This document shows, piece by piece, positions 35,573 to 44,596 of a stretch of 64,000 nt of DNA. This stretch comes from Luteimonas rhizosphaericola (lineage in GTDB: Bacteria; Pseudomonadota; Gammaproteobacteria; Xanthomonadales; Xanthomonadaceae). The notes beneath the pieces were generated by a model that was not told where the DNA came from, searched no databases, and saw nothing but the letters and a program-made list of their open reading frames with translations. The DNA is taken from positions 1 through 64,000 of the forward strand of contig NZ_JARXRN010000021.1 of assembly GCF_029888045.1 (NCBI RefSeq), written 5' to 3'. A program made the translations under genes and the position numbers. Positions within the stretch are counted from its first letter, which is position 1. The number at the start of each line of letters is the position of its first letter.

Positions 35573-36219
35573 GCGCGGCTCCCGGCGACATCGGCGATCG
35601 CATCGAGGATGTTCGAATACGCGCCGCAGCGGCAGAGGTTGCCGCTCATGCGCTCGCGGATCTCCTCGGCGCTCGCGCGCGGGCGCGCCTCCAGGTCCTC
35701 GCTCACGTGGCTGGGGATGCCCGCCTCGATCTCGTCGAGCACCGCCACCGCCGAGCAGACCTGGCCCGGCGTGCAGTAGCCGCACTGGTAACCGTCGTGC
35801 TCGACGAAGGCGCGCTGCATCGGGTGCAGGTCGCCCGGCGTGCCGAGCCCTTCGATGGTGGTGATCTCGTCCCCGGCATGCATCACCGCCAGGCTCAGGC
35901 AGGCGTTGATCCGGCGCCCGCCGGCGATCACCGTGCAGGCGCCGCACTGGCCGTGGTCGCAGCCCTTCTTGCTGCCGGTGAGCCTGAGGTGCTCGCGCAG
36001 GGCGTCGAGCAGCGTGGTGCGGGTGTCGACCCGCAGCGTGTGCGTGGTGCCGTTGACCTTGAATTCGAGGTCGGCGAGCACCGGCGGCCGCGGCGGCTCG
36101 GGCGCGGCCGCCTGGGCCAGGGCCGAGGTGGCGGGCATCGCGCCGGCCACCACCGTGGTGGCGCCGGTGCGCAGCACGTCGCGCCGGGACATGGTGAGGA
36201 CGTCTTCCGGAAGTGGCAT
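35569..36219 (-). CDS. paoA: Aldehyde oxidoreductase [2Fe-2S] subunit PaoA (Tat substrate)
   Basis: A 216-residue small subunit. A twin-arginine signal ([28 protein letters not shown] region, residues 10-37) exports the folded trimer. The plant-type [2Fe-2S] cluster is bound by Cys87, Cys92, Cys95 and Cys107 (CDHGQCGAC...AC); the second cluster by Cys146, Cys149, Cys196 and Cys198 (CGYC...CRC). The ATG at 36219 places the RR motif close to the N-terminus; longer in-frame starts add low-complexity sequence. First gene of the paoABC-paoD-mocA operon. Confidence 0.94.
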   Translation of the reverse strand: MPLPEDVLTMSRRDVLRTGATTVVAGAMPATSALAQAAAPEPPRPPVLADLEFKVNGTTHTLRVDTRTTLLDALREHLRLTGSKKGCDHGQCGACTVIAGGRRINACLSLAVMHAGDEITTIEGLGTPGDLHPMQRAFVEHDGYQCGYCTPGQVCSAVAVLDEIEAGIPSHVSEDLEARPRASAEEIRERMSGNLCRCGAYSNILDAIADVAGSRA

Positions 36220-36409
36220 GCGCAGGTTCCCTTGGCTGGTCGCGGGCGGCGCGAACGCGCCGCGGGACGATGGCTGCCGCCGAGTAGACAACGCCGCGCG
36301 TAGCACGGCGTGAAAAACTCCCGCCGGTTGCGGACGCCGCGGCCGTCGATGCCAGGCACACGCTTGCCGCTCGCCCCCGCGCTCGATGCCGCCGCCCGCG
36401 TGCCCCCCG

Positions 36410-36943
36410 CTATCCCCGCGCCGGCAGCACCCGCGGGTTGCGCAGCACCAGCGCGGACACCAGCGACACCAGCACGCCCACCGGGAAGATCTCCACGAAC
36501 GTCATCGGCATGCGCAGCAGCGGATTGCGGTACATCGCCTCGAATTCGCGCGCCTGCTGCACCGCGGCCGCCAAGGCCTCGCCGCTGAGGCCCTTCTCCT
36601 TCGCGCGCTCGACCATCTGCCCTGCGAACATCGCGGCGAAATCGCTGTCGATCAGGACCAGCGTCAACTCCCAGGCCGCCACGTAGATCACGCTGGCCAC
36701 CAGGCTGATGCCGAGCCCCAGCCCGAATGCCGGCCAGAACCGGATCACGCCCCCGCCGGCGTCGTCGCGGTGGCGCTTGATGCCGACGAACACCGCCGAC
36801 AGCGCCACCAGCATCGAGGCGAACCCGGCCGCCATGCCCCAGTCGGGCGGCGGCTGGCCCTGGTAGGCCAGGCTGACGCCCAGCAGCGCCGCGCCGACCA
36901 CGACGCCGGCGACCAGGCCGTACTTGAACACGATGCGCAACAC
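36410..36943 (-). CDS. DUF4199 membrane protein
   Basis: A 177-residue inner-membrane protein with four hydrophobic segments (about residues 7-25, 38-55, 77-100 and 150-172) and a helical loop containing MVERAKEKGLSGEALAAAVQQAREFEAMYRNPLLRMPMTF, which matches the DUF4199 family pattern. Function unknown. The start is GTG at 36943, preceded by GGAGG four nt upstream on the minus strand; there is no suitable ATG. It stands alone, between the pao operon promoter region and the REP block. Confidence 0.8.
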   Translation of the reverse strand: MLRIVFKYGLVAGVVVGAALLGVSLAYQGQPPPDWGMAAGFASMLVALSAVFVGIKRHRDDAGGGVIRFWPAFGLGLGISLVASVIYVAAWELTLVLIDSDFAAMFAGQMVERAKEKGLSGEALAAAVQQAREFEAMYRNPLLRMPMTFVEIFPVGVLVSLVSALVLRNPRVLPARG

Positions 36944-37066
36944 GGGGACCTCCGGGGATCGAGTCGAGGAGCCGCCATTGCGCGGCCATCGGCGCCGCGG
37001 GGCAATCGCCCGGAAGGGTGATTCTGCGCCGATCGCCCCTCCGAACGGTGGTTCGAAGCGGCTTCG

Positions 37067-37531
37067 GCCGCCAGGCGACCTGTAGCCCGGACAAGGCCAA
37101 AGGCCGCATCCGGGGGCCGATTGCCACGTCAGGCGGCCGACTCCCACGCCAATGCGCCAGCCCCGGGTGCGCTTCGCTTACCCGGGCTACGCGATCCGGG
37201 CGTCGCGCTCACGTGGCGATCCGGCCGCCAGGCGACCCGTAGCCCGGATAAGGCCAAAGGCCGCATCCGGGGACCGATTGCCGTAGGGCGGCCGACTCCC
37301 ACGCCGATGCGCCATCCCCGGGTGCGCTTCGCTTACCCGGGCGACGCGATCCGGGCGTCGCGCTCACGTGGCGATCCGGCCGCCAGGCGACCCGTAGCCC
37401 GGATAAGGCCAGAGGCCGCATCCGGGGGCCGATTGCCGCGTAAGGCGCCGACTCCCATGCCAATGCGCCATCCCGGGTGCGCTTCGCTTACCCGGGCGAC
37501 GCGATCCGGGCGCCGCGCAAGCGCCTCGCCA
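37067..37531. repeat. Three tandem ~155-bp units of paired REP-like elements
   Basis: Units begin at 37067, 37224 and 37379 (GCCGCCAGGCGACC). Each contains two imperfect palindromes in opposite style: GTAGCCCGGA-AAGGCC-GGCCGCATCCGG, then CCCGGGTGCGCTTCGCTTACCCGGG, ending with ATCCGGGCG. Copies differ by scattered substitutions (for example ACAAGG versus ATAAGG). The block lies between two leftward genes (LysR and DUF4199). No coding sequence is supported in the 614-bp interval it dominates, and no transposase (RAYT) is nearby. Confidence 0.9.
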
Positions 37532-37557
37532 GGCGATTGGAACGCCATGGGGCGAGG

Positions 37558-38475
37558 TCAGGCGTCGAGCCGCTGCGCCTCCACCAGCGCCACCAGCCAG
37601 TCGATGAACACCCGCAGCCGCGCGCTGACATGCCGGTTCGGCCGCCAGGCGACCGACATCGGCAGCGGATCGATCCGCCAGTCCGCCAGCACCTGCACCA
37701 GCTCGCCGGCCGCCACGTGCGCGCGGGCGATGTAGGTCGGCAGGGTCAGCACGCCCAGCCCGGCCACGCCCGCGGCCACGTAGGCATTGCCGTCGTCGAC
37801 CGCCAGCACGTGCCGCGCCCGCACCTGCACCCGCTCGCCGCCGCGCTGCATGCCCAGCGGCAGCACCGGCACGCCGCGACGCATTGACTGGAACCCGACC
37901 ACGCGGTGCGGGCCGCCGGCGGACAGCTGCGCGGGATGCCCGGGCACCCCGGCGCGCGCCAGGTAGGCCGGTGCGGCGAAGGCGCCCATCCCCAGGTCGA
38001 CCAGCCGGCGCGCCACCAGCGACCCGTCGGCCAGCGCACCGCCACGGACCACGCAGTCGACGTTGTCGTCGACCAGGTCCACCACGCGGTCGCTCACGCC
38101 AAGCTCCAGCACCACGTCGGGATAGCGCGCGTGGAAGTCCGGCAGTGCCGGCACCAGCACCAGGCGCGCGAACGGGCTGGGCACGTCCACCCGAAGCCGC
38201 CCGCCGGGAGTCGCCGCCGCGCCGGTCACGCTGGCCTCGGCCTCGGCCAGGTCGGCCAGCAGGCGCACGGCATGGTCGAAGAACGCGGCGCCGTCGGAGG
38301 TCAGCGCCACCCGGCGCGTGGTGCGGTTGAGCAGGCGCACGCGCAGCCGCTGCTCGAGCTGCTGCACCAGCTGGGTCGCGGAGGTGCGGCTGATGCGCAG
38401 CGATTCCGCGGCGCGGGTGAAGCTGCCGGTCTCGACGACGCGGACGAAGGCCTGCAGCGCGTCGAAACGGTCCAT
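37558..38475 (-). CDS. LysR-family transcriptional regulator
   Basis: A 305-residue regulator. The N-terminal winged HTH is MDRFDALQAFVRVVETGSFTRAAESLRISRTSATQLVQQLEQRLRVRLLNRTTRRVALT (residues 1-60), followed by a LysR substrate-binding domain (about 88-300). It resembles the AaeR/DmlR-type subgroup. It is divergent from a Rid-family gene, with a LysR-type inverted repeat between them, so it probably autoregulates and controls that gene. Inducer unknown. Confidence 0.92.
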   Translation of the reverse strand: MDRFDALQAFVRVVETGSFTRAAESLRISRTSATQLVQQLEQRLRVRLLNRTTRRVALTSDGAAFFDHAVRLLADLAEAEASVTGAAATPGGRLRVDVPSPFARLVLVPALPDFHARYPDVVLELGVSDRVVDLVDDNVDCVVRGGALADGSLVARRLVDLGMGAFAAPAYLARAGVPGHPAQLSAGGPHRVVGFQSMRRGVPVLPLGMQRGGERVQVRARHVLAVDDGNAYVAAGVAGLGVLTLPTYIARAHVAAGELVQVLADWRIDPLPMSVAWRPNRHVSARLRVFIDWLVALVEAQRLDA

Positions 38476-38501
38476 GTGGCGGGCCTCGCAGTCGGCTTGA
38501 T

Positions 38502-38520
38502 TGTTTGGATTCTACAAACA
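38502..38520. promoter_or_regulatory. Candidate LysR binding site
   Basis: TGTTTG-N7-CAAACA is a perfect 6-bp inverted repeat in an AT-rich patch of the divergent LysR/Rid spacer, of the T-N11-A type bound by LysR regulators. Confidence 0.6.
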
Positions 38521-38619
38521 CTGGTGTCCTTAAGGGCCCGTTTATCCGCGAGACGCAAACCAACACAGTCAGGACTCATCCCCGGGCCGCGTCTCGGCCC
38601 GCCCCACCAGGAGCCCCCC

Positions 38620-39024
38620 ATGAGCACCCGCGACGTCGTCTTCCCGCCCGTTCCCCACGCGCTCTACCAGCGCCACAGCTATTCGCCCGCCGTACGCGCC
38701 AATGGCCTGCTGTTCGTGTCCGGCCAGGTCGGCGCGCGCGAGGACGGCACGCCCGAGCCCGACCTGCTCGACGAAGTGCGTCTTGCCTTCGCCAACCTCG
38801 ACGCGATCCTCGCCGCCACCGGCTGCAGCTTCGACGACGTGGTCGACACGACCTACTTCATGGTCGACCCCGACCACACCCTCGAGACCATCTGGCCGGT
38901 GGTGCAGGAATACCTCGGCCCCGGCCCGCATCCGGCGCTGACCGCGACCGGCGTCACCTGGCTGTCGGGCTTCCGCTTCGAGATCAAGGTGGTGGCGAAG
39001 TTGCCGGCCGGCGCCGGCGGCTGA
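38620..39024 (+). CDS. Rid (YjgF/YER057c)-family protein
   Basis: A 134-residue protein of the Rid trimeric fold. GLLFVSGQVGAREDGTPEPDLLDEVRLAFANLDAILAATGCSFDDVVDTTYFMVD is typical of the family. The C-terminal region reads ALTATGVTWLSGFRFEIKVVAKLP; the Arg that binds the imine/enamine carboxylate in true RidA deaminases is not at its usual place, so this is likely one of the Rid subfamilies without RidA activity. The ATG at 38620 follows CCAGGAG. Divergent from the LysR gene. Confidence 0.88.
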   Translation: MSTRDVVFPPVPHALYQRHSYSPAVRANGLLFVSGQVGAREDGTPEPDLLDEVRLAFANLDAILAATGCSFDDVVDTTYFMVDPDHTLETIWPVVQEYLGPGPHPALTATGVTWLSGFRFEIKVVAKLPAGAGG

Positions 39025-39051
39025 TCACGGGCGCGCAGCGCGGCGACCCGC

Positions 39052-39492
39052 TCAGGGCACCAGTCCGAGTTCGCGCGCGCGCCGCAGCGCATCGGTGCGG
39101 CGGCGCGCGCCGAGCTTGGCCAGCAGGCGCGCCACATGGGTCTTCACCGTATTGGGCGAGACGTGCAGGCGCGCCGCGATCTCCTTGTTGGAATGGCCCG
39201 CAGCGATCTCGGCCAGCACCGCCAGCTCGCGCTCGCTGATGCCCAGCGCCTGGCGCGCGGCCGGGTTGCCGTCGAACACGGGCGGCGGCGCGCGCCTCGC
39301 CAGCAGCCGGGCGCCGAGCCATGCACCGAGCGCGAGGAAACCCGCCGCAAGCAGGCCCTCGGCCAGCAGCGACGCGTGGCTGCGCACCAGCCGCTGGTAG
39401 TCCAGCCACTGCAGCGCCAGCGTGCCGAGCGCGAGCAGGCCGCCGTAGAGCAGCGCGGGTTTCCAGGGCAGGCGCGATACGGCGCGGGGCAT
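39052..39492 (-). CDS. Membrane-anchored LuxR-type HTH protein
   Basis: A 146-residue protein with two hydrophobic segments (about residues 13-30, LLYGGLLALGTLALQWL, and 42-60, LLAEGLLAAGFLALGAWLGARLL) followed by a complete LuxR/GerE HTH (LGISERELAVLAEIAAGHSNKEIAARLHVSPNTVKTHVARLLAKLGARRRTDALRRA, about 83-140). There is no receiver or ligand domain, so it may act as a one-component, membrane-tethered regulator. ATG at 39492 is chosen because it directly precedes the first helix. Targets unknown. Confidence 0.82.
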   Translation of the reverse strand: MPRAVSRLPWKPALLYGGLLALGTLALQWLDYQRLVRSHASLLAEGLLAAGFLALGAWLGARLLARRAPPPVFDGNPAARQALGISERELAVLAEIAAGHSNKEIAARLHVSPNTVKTHVARLLAKLGARRRTDALRRARELGLVP

Positions 39493-39586
39493 GCGTGCAT
39501 CGTAGCCGCGCCACCGGCCGCGCGGTTGCCGCTCCCGCCCGCGCGGCGTTATACAGGCCGGCACCCCCACACACGAGACCACCCCG

Positions 39587-39946
39587 ATGCCCGTCCATGG
39601 ACAGCTCGACTACGCCGAATATCCCGCGCGCGACCTCGACGCCACGCGCCGCTTCTTCACCGACGCCTTCGGCTGGGCCTTCACCGACTACGGCCCCGAC
39701 TACATCGCATTCGCGCGCGACGGGGCCGGGCTCGACGGCGGCTTCTACCGCGCCGACCTGGCCGCGCGCGCCGATCGCGGCAGCGCGCTGCTGGTGTTCT
39801 ACAGCGCGCGGCTGGAAGACACGCAGGCGAAGGTGGAAGCCGCCGGCGGCACGGTGGTCAAGCCGGTGTTCGATTTCCCCGGCGGCCGCCGCTTCCACTT
39901 CACCGAACCCAGCGGCAACGAGTTCGCGGTCTGGTCGGAGGCCTGA
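39587..39946 (+). CDS. VOC-family (glyoxalase/bleomycin-resistance fold) protein
   Basis: A 119-residue single-domain VOC protein. LDYAEYPARDLDATRRFFTDAFGWAFTDYGPDYIAFA is the first beta-alpha-beta-beta-beta module; the second begins near VFYSARLEDTQAKVEAAGGTVVKPVFDFPGGRRFHFTEPSGNEFAVWSE, with metal-ligand-like positions in HFTEP and NEFAVWSE. Substrate unknown. It is followed after 8 bp by a small hypothetical gene in the same direction. Confidence 0.88.
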   Translation: MPVHGQLDYAEYPARDLDATRRFFTDAFGWAFTDYGPDYIAFARDGAGLDGGFYRADLAARADRGSALLVFYSARLEDTQAKVEAAGGTVVKPVFDFPGGRRFHFTEPSGNEFAVWSEA

Positions 39947-39954
39947 GCCGGCGC

Positions 39955-40329
39955 ATGGACGAGGACCTGCCCCCGATTCCCGACCACGACACGCCCACCA
40001 TCGCCGAACGCGAGCTTGTCCTGCGCGAGGGCGAGCGCGAGCAAGCGGTGCGGGTGGCCTTCGGCACGCCGCGGCGCGATGTTCCGGTCGCCGATGGCGG
40101 CCACGACTGGCGCTGCCCGCTGCGCATCGTGATCGGCGGGGACGAGATCCGCCGCCAGGGCCTGGGCATCGATTCCTGGCAGGCGCTGCAGGTGGCCTTC
40201 GCCATCGCCCGCGAGGAACTGGCCACGCTCGCGGCGCGGCCAGGCGCGGAACTGCGGGTGCTCGGCGTCGTGCTCGATCCGGCGCACCCTGAATTGCCCC
40301 ACCGTCCCGGCCCGCCTTGGATTCCCTGA
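39955..40329 (+). CDS. Hypothetical protein (DUF6968-like)
   Basis: A 124-residue acidic soluble protein without recognised motifs. ERELVLREGEREQAVRVAFGTPRRD...DWRCPLRIVIGGDEIRRQGLGIDSWQALQVAFAIAREEL suggests a small alpha/beta fold often found beside other small xanthomonad genes; the DUF assignment is from memory and tentative. ATG at 39955, 8 bp after the VOC gene; its 3' end overlaps the start of the next gene by 13 bp. Confidence 0.65.
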   Translation: MDEDLPPIPDHDTPTIAERELVLREGEREQAVRVAFGTPRRDVPVADGGHDWRCPLRIVIGGDEIRRQGLGIDSWQALQVAFAIAREELATLAARPGAELRVLGVVLDPAHPELPHRPGPPWIP

Positions 40330-41537
40330 TCGCCTCCGCCGCGCGCGCGCTCGCGGCCGGCGACACGCTGGCCGCGCTCCAGCGCGTGGCGCTGCGCGAC
40401 GATGCACCGGCTTTGGCGCTGCGTGGCATCGCCATGGCGCAGCTGGGCGAGCATCCCCGCGCACGCGGACTGCTGCGGCGTGCCGCGCGCGCATTCGGCC
40501 CGCGCGAGGCGCTGGCGCGTGCGCGCTGCGCGGTGGCCGATGCCGAGATCGCGCTGGCGATGCGCGAACTCTCCGCGTCCACGCGCGCGCTCGATGCCGC
40601 GACCGCGACCCTCGACGCGCGCGGCGACGCGGCCAACGCCGCGCATGCGCGCCTGATCGCGGTGCGCCGCGCCCTGCTGCTGGGCCGGCTCGCCGCCGCG
40701 CGCGAGGCGCTGCAGCGTCTCGAAGGCGCGGCCCTGCCGCCTGCGCACGCGGCGATCGCCGGGCTCGCCGCGGCCGAGCTGTCGCTGCGGATGATGCGCA
40801 GCGGGCCCGCACGCGCCGCGCTCGCGCAGGCTGCAGGCGCAGCGGCGCGCGCGCGCAATCCGCTGCTGCTGGCGGAAATCGAGGCCGCGCAGGCGCGCCT
40901 CGCGCAACCGGCGGCGCGACGCCTGACCGCCAGCGGCAGCCGCCCGCTGCCGCTGGCCGAAGTGGAGGCGCTGTTCGCCACCGATGCGCTGGTGGTGGAC
41001 GGCTGCCGCCGCGGCCTGCGCATGGCCGGCGCCTGGGTGCCGCTGGCGCGACGACCGGTGCTGTTCACGCTGCTGCACGCGCTCGCCGCGGCGTGGCCCG
41101 GCGACATCGCCCGCGACGCGCTGATCGCTGCCGCGTTCCGCATGCGCCATCCGGACGAGACGCACCGCGCGCGGCTGCGGGTGGAACTCGGCCGCCTGCG
41201 TGCGCTGGCAAGGCCCTGGGCCGCGATCGAAGCCACGCCGGGCGGGTATCGACTGTTGCCGCACGACGCACGCGAGGTCGCGGTGCTGGTGCCGCCGATC
41301 GACGGCCACCAGGCGGCGCTGCTCGCACTGCTGTCCGATGGCGCGGCGTGGTCCACCGCCGCGCTCGCGCTGGCGCTCGACACCAGCCAGCGCAGCGTGC
41401 AGCGCGCGCTCGCGGAACTGGAAGCCGACGGGCGCGCGCAGTCGCGCAGCCATGGTCGCACGCGGCGCTGGATCGCCGCGCCGCCGCCCGGATTCGCGAC
41501 GACATTGTTACTCCCGGCCGTGCCGGCGCCGGCGTAG
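40317..41537 (+). CDS. HTH-domain regulator with helical repeat region
   Basis: A 406-residue Ala/Arg-rich protein. Residues 1 to about 205 are nearly all-helical and look like degenerate TPR repeats (ALRGIAMAQLGEHPRARGLLRRAARAF). The C-terminal half has a winged-helix-like segment (RRPVLFTLLHALAAAWPGDIARDALIAAAFRMRHPDETHRARLRVELGRLRAL) and a second HTH (WSTAALALALDTSQRSVQRALAELEADGRAQ). The start is a TTG overlapping the preceding gene and lacks a ribosome binding site; an ATG at 40434 is an alternative. It may regulate the beta-propeller gene 38 bp downstream. Confidence 0.7.
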   Translation: MDSLIASAARALAAGDTLAALQRVALRDDAPALALRGIAMAQLGEHPRARGLLRRAARAFGPREALARARCAVADAEIALAMRELSASTRALDAATATLDARGDAANAAHARLIAVRRALLLGRLAAAREALQRLEGAALPPAHAAIAGLAAAELSLRMMRSGPARAALAQAAGAAARARNPLLLAEIEAAQARLAQPAARRLTASGSRPLPLAEVEALFATDALVVDGCRRGLRMAGAWVPLARRPVLFTLLHALAAAWPGDIARDALIAAAFRMRHPDETHRARLRVELGRLRALARPWAAIEATPGGYRLLPHDAREVAVLVPPIDGHQAALLALLSDGAAWSTAALALALDTSQRSVQRALAELEADGRAQSRSHGRTRRWIAAPPPGFATTLLLPAVPAPA

Positions 41538-41575
41538 TGTGCGCTCCACCCCGCCACACCCCAACGGAGACGCAC

Positions 41576-42247
41576 ATGAACGCACACCACACCGAGAACA
41601 CGATCGCCATCGGCGACACCGAAATCGTCCACGACTACGGCCCGTTCGACGCCGGCGCGCCGGTGAACGGCGTCAGCCACGACGGCCGCCACGTCTGGGC
41701 CGCACTCGGCGCGCGCCTGGTGGCGATCGACCCGGCCAGCGGCCGCACGGTGCATGCGCTCGAGCGCCCCTGCGACGCCGGTACCGCGTTCGACGGCACC
41801 CACCTGTACCAGATCGCCGAGGCGCGGATCGACCGCATCGATCCGGCCACCGGCCACGTGCTGCACTCCATTCCGGCGCCGTCGGAGGGCCGCGATTCCG
41901 GCCTGGCCTGGGCGGAAGGCTCGCTGTGGGTCGGCGAATACCGCGAGCGCCGCATCCACCAGGTCGATCCGGACACGGGCGCGGTGCTGCGCACCCTCAA
42001 CAGCGACCGCTTCGTGACCGGCGTGACCTGGGTCGACGATGCGCTGTGGCACGCCACCTGGGAAGACGACGAGAGCGAGCTGCGCCGGGTCAGTCCCGAC
42101 GACGGCACCGTGCTCGAACGGCTGCGTCTGCCCGAGGGCATCTTCGTCAGTGGCCTGGAATCCGACGGGCACCGCCTGTTCTGGTGCGGCGGCTGCGACA
42201 GCGGCAAGCTGCGGGCCGTGCGCCGCGCCGGCGCCGCCCCGGGCTGA
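41576..42247 (+). CDS. Six- or seven-bladed beta-propeller (glutamine cyclotransferase/YncE-like) protein
   Basis: A 223-residue protein made of repeated blades with the pattern DG..VWAA....LVAIDPASGRTVH, GTHLYQIAEARIDRIDPATGHVLHSI, GSLWVGEYRERRIHQVDPDTGAVLRTL and DALWHATWEDDESELRRVSPDDGTVLERL. No signal peptide is present, so it is probably cytoplasmic. Relatives are annotated as glutaminyl-peptide cyclotransferase-like, but catalytic residues could not be verified. RBS ACGGAG precedes the ATG. Confidence 0.75.
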   Translation: MNAHHTENTIAIGDTEIVHDYGPFDAGAPVNGVSHDGRHVWAALGARLVAIDPASGRTVHALERPCDAGTAFDGTHLYQIAEARIDRIDPATGHVLHSIPAPSEGRDSGLAWAEGSLWVGEYRERRIHQVDPDTGAVLRTLNSDRFVTGVTWVDDALWHATWEDDESELRRVSPDDGTVLERLRLPEGIFVSGLESDGHRLFWCGGCDSGKLRAVRRAGAAPG

Positions 42248-42384
42248 CCGCCTGCGCGGCGCGCCCGCGCCGCGCCCTGCCCATCACGATCCGCGCGCGC
42301 CATTTCCGGCGCGTCGCGGTTCCGCGGCCGACGCGTTCACGCGCTCCCCAAATGCACGGCGCTCACGCCCAGGGGATCACGATC

Positions 42385-42400
42385 GGGGGAATATTCCCCC
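42385..42400 (+). promoter_or_regulatory. 16-bp perfect palindrome in the katE leader
   Basis: GGGGGAATATTCCCCC lies 15 bp upstream of the katE start, just before the ribosome binding site GCAGGAGC. It could be a regulator-binding site or, in RNA, a strong hairpin next to the ribosome binding site. The remaining 137 bp of this spacer show no clear promoter. Confidence 0.6.
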
Positions 42401-42415
42401 GCAGGAGCACGCGCC

Positions 42416-44587
42416 ATGGCCCGAGCCAAGACCCCCACCGCCACCCCGCCCGGTCGCCAACCGCCGCGCGACGCGAAACCCGCCCAGGACAAGCCCGCCG
42501 GTTCGGTCGGGCGCCGCGCGCAGGGCCCCGATCCCGACGCCGACGCGCCGCGCGGCCACGGCGGCGAACTGCAGCAGCAGGCCGGCGGCGAACATCCGCA
42601 GCTCACCACCAACCAGGGCGTGGTGATCGCCGACAACCAGAACTCGCTCAAGCAGGGCCCGCGCGGCCCGACCCTGCTGGAAGACTTCATCCTCCGGGAG
42701 AAGATCACCCACTTCGATCACGAGCGCATCCCCGAGCGCATCGTGCACGCCCGCGGCAGCGCCGCGCACGGCTACTTCGAGTTGAACACGTCGCTGGCGA
42801 AATACACGCGCGCCAAGATCTTCACCGAGGTCGGCAAGCGCACGCCGGTGTTCACCCGGTTCTCCACCGTCGCCGGCGGCGCCGGCTCGGTCGACACCCC
42901 GCGCGACGTGCGCGGCTTCGCGGTGAAGTTCTATACCGAAGAGGGCAATTTCGACCTCGTCGGCAACAACATCCCGGTGTTCTTCATCCAGGACGCGATG
43001 AAGTTCCCCGACGTGGTGCACTCGGTGAAGATGGAACCCGACCGCGCCTTCCCGCAGGCGGCGAGCGCCCACGACACCTTCTGGGACTTCATCTCGCTCA
43101 CGCCCGAATCGATGCACATGATCATGTGGGCGATGAGCGACCGCACCATCCCGCGTTCGCTGCGCACGATCGAAGGCTTCGGCATCCACAGCTTCCGCTT
43201 CCTCGACGAGCAGGGCAACAGCACCTTCGTCAAGTTCCACTGGCGCCCCAAACTCGGCATCCAGTCGACGGTATGGGACGAGGCGCTGAAGCTGCAGGCG
43301 GCCGACAACGACTTCCACCGCCGCGACCTGTTCGAAAACATCCAGGCCGGCAACTTCCCCGAGTGGGAGCTGGGCGTGCAGCTGTTCACCGAGGAAGAGG
43401 CCGACCAGTTTCCGTTCGACCACCTCGATCCGACCAAGATCGTGCCCGAGTCGCTGGTGCCGGTGCAGATCATCGGACGCATGGTGCTCGACCGCTGGCC
43501 GGACAACTTCTTCGCCGAGACCGAGCAGGTGGCCTATTGCCCCGCCAACATCGTGCCCGGCATCGACTTCAGCAACGATCCGCTGCTGCAGGGCCGGCTG
43601 TTCTCCTACCTCGACACCCAGCTTTCGCGCCTGGGCGGGCCGAACTTCCACCAGCTCCCGATCAACCAGCCCAAGTGTCCGTTCGCCAACCACCAGCGCG
43701 ACGGACACATGCAGATGCAGGTGCACAAGGGGCGGGTGAACTACGAGCCCAGTTCGCTCGACGGCGACAGCCCGCGCGCCGACCAGCGCGCCGGGTTCCG
43801 CAGCCATGCCACCGTCGACGACGGGGTGAAGGGCCGCGTGCGCCCGGAGAGCTTCGCCGACCACTACAGCCAGGCGCGCATGTTCTTCCGCAGCCTGGAA
43901 GCGCCCGAACAGGCGCACCTGGCCTCGGCGCTGGTGTTCGAACTGTCGAAGGTGGAGACGCCGAAGGTGCGCGAGCGCACGGTTGGCCACCTGGTGCATA
44001 TCGACCCGTCGCTCGCGCAGCGCGTCGCCGACGGCCTCGGCATGGACAGCGTGCCGCCCGCGCCCGATGCGGCGGTGCCGCCGGCCGACATGCCCGAGGC
44101 GCCGGAAGTTCGCATCATCGGCCGCATGCGCGAGACGCTCGAGCACCGCACCGTCGGCATCCTGATCGACGAAGGCAGCGGTGCCGCGGCGCTGAAGGCG
44201 CTGCGCAAGGCGGCCGAAGCGGCCGGCGCGACGGTCAAGATCGTCGCCCCCAAGCTCGGTGGCGCGGTGCTGTCGGATGGAAAGAAGCAGCCCGCGGACG
44301 GCCAGCTGGCGGGCACCCCGTCGGTGGTGTTCGACGCCGTGGCGGTCCTGCTCAGCGAGGACGCGGGCAGGAAACTGTCGAAGGAATCGGCCGCGGTCGA
44401 TTTCGTCGCCTTCGCCTGGGCGCACTTGAAGGCGATCGCGCACGATGCAGGCGCCGCGCCGCTGCTCGAGGCCGGCAATGTCGGCAAGGACGCGGGGATC
44501 GTCGATGCGGCCGACCCCAAGGCCTTCATTGCCGCAGCGAAGACCCGGCAGTGGGCGCGCGAGCCGAAGCTGCGCACGCTGGCCTGA
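42416..44587 (+). CDS. katE: Catalase HPII, large-subunit monofunctional heme catalase
   Basis: A 723-residue clade-2 catalase that dismutates hydrogen peroxide. The distal heme pocket has His111 ([12 protein letters not shown]) and Asn184 ([10 protein letters not shown]); the proximal heme ligand is Tyr398 ([15 protein letters not shown]). The C-terminal flavodoxin/DJ-1-like domain (about residues 570-720, [37 protein letters not shown]) defines the large form. The first 60 residues are a hydrophilic Pro-rich extension. Such catalases are usually stationary-phase or general-stress induced. Confidence 0.97.
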   Translation: MARAKTPTATPPGRQPPRDAKPAQDKPAGSVGRRAQGPDPDADAPRGHGGELQQQAGGEHPQLTTNQGVVIADNQNSLKQGPRGPTLLEDFILREKITHFDHERIPERIVHARGSAAHGYFELNTSLAKYTRAKIFTEVGKRTPVFTRFSTVAGGAGSVDTPRDVRGFAVKFYTEEGNFDLVGNNIPVFFIQDAMKFPDVVHSVKMEPDRAFPQAASAHDTFWDFISLTPESMHMIMWAMSDRTIPRSLRTIEGFGIHSFRFLDEQGNSTFVKFHWRPKLGIQSTVWDEALKLQAADNDFHRRDLFENIQAGNFPEWELGVQLFTEEEADQFPFDHLDPTKIVPESLVPVQIIGRMVLDRWPDNFFAETEQVAYCPANIVPGIDFSNDPLLQGRLFSYLDTQLSRLGGPNFHQLPINQPKCPFANHQRDGHMQMQVHKGRVNYEPSSLDGDSPRADQRAGFRSHATVDDGVKGRVRPESFADHYSQARMFFRSLEAPEQAHLASALVFELSKVETPKVRERTVGHLVHIDPSLAQRVADGLGMDSVPPAPDAAVPPADMPEAPEVRIIGRMRETLEHRTVGILIDEGSGAAALKALRKAAEAAGATVKIVAPKLGGAVLSDGKKQPADGQLAGTPSVVFDAVAVLLSEDAGRKLSKESAAVDFVAFAWAHLKAIAHDAGAAPLLEAGNVGKDAGIVDAADPKAFIAAAKTRQWAREPKLRTLA

Positions 44588-44596
44588 TCAAAACGA

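Noticed and set aside
37067..37531. CRISPR array
   Set aside because: There are only three units of about 155 bp, each near-identical over its full length with internal palindromes; no short repeat with unique spacers and no cas genes.
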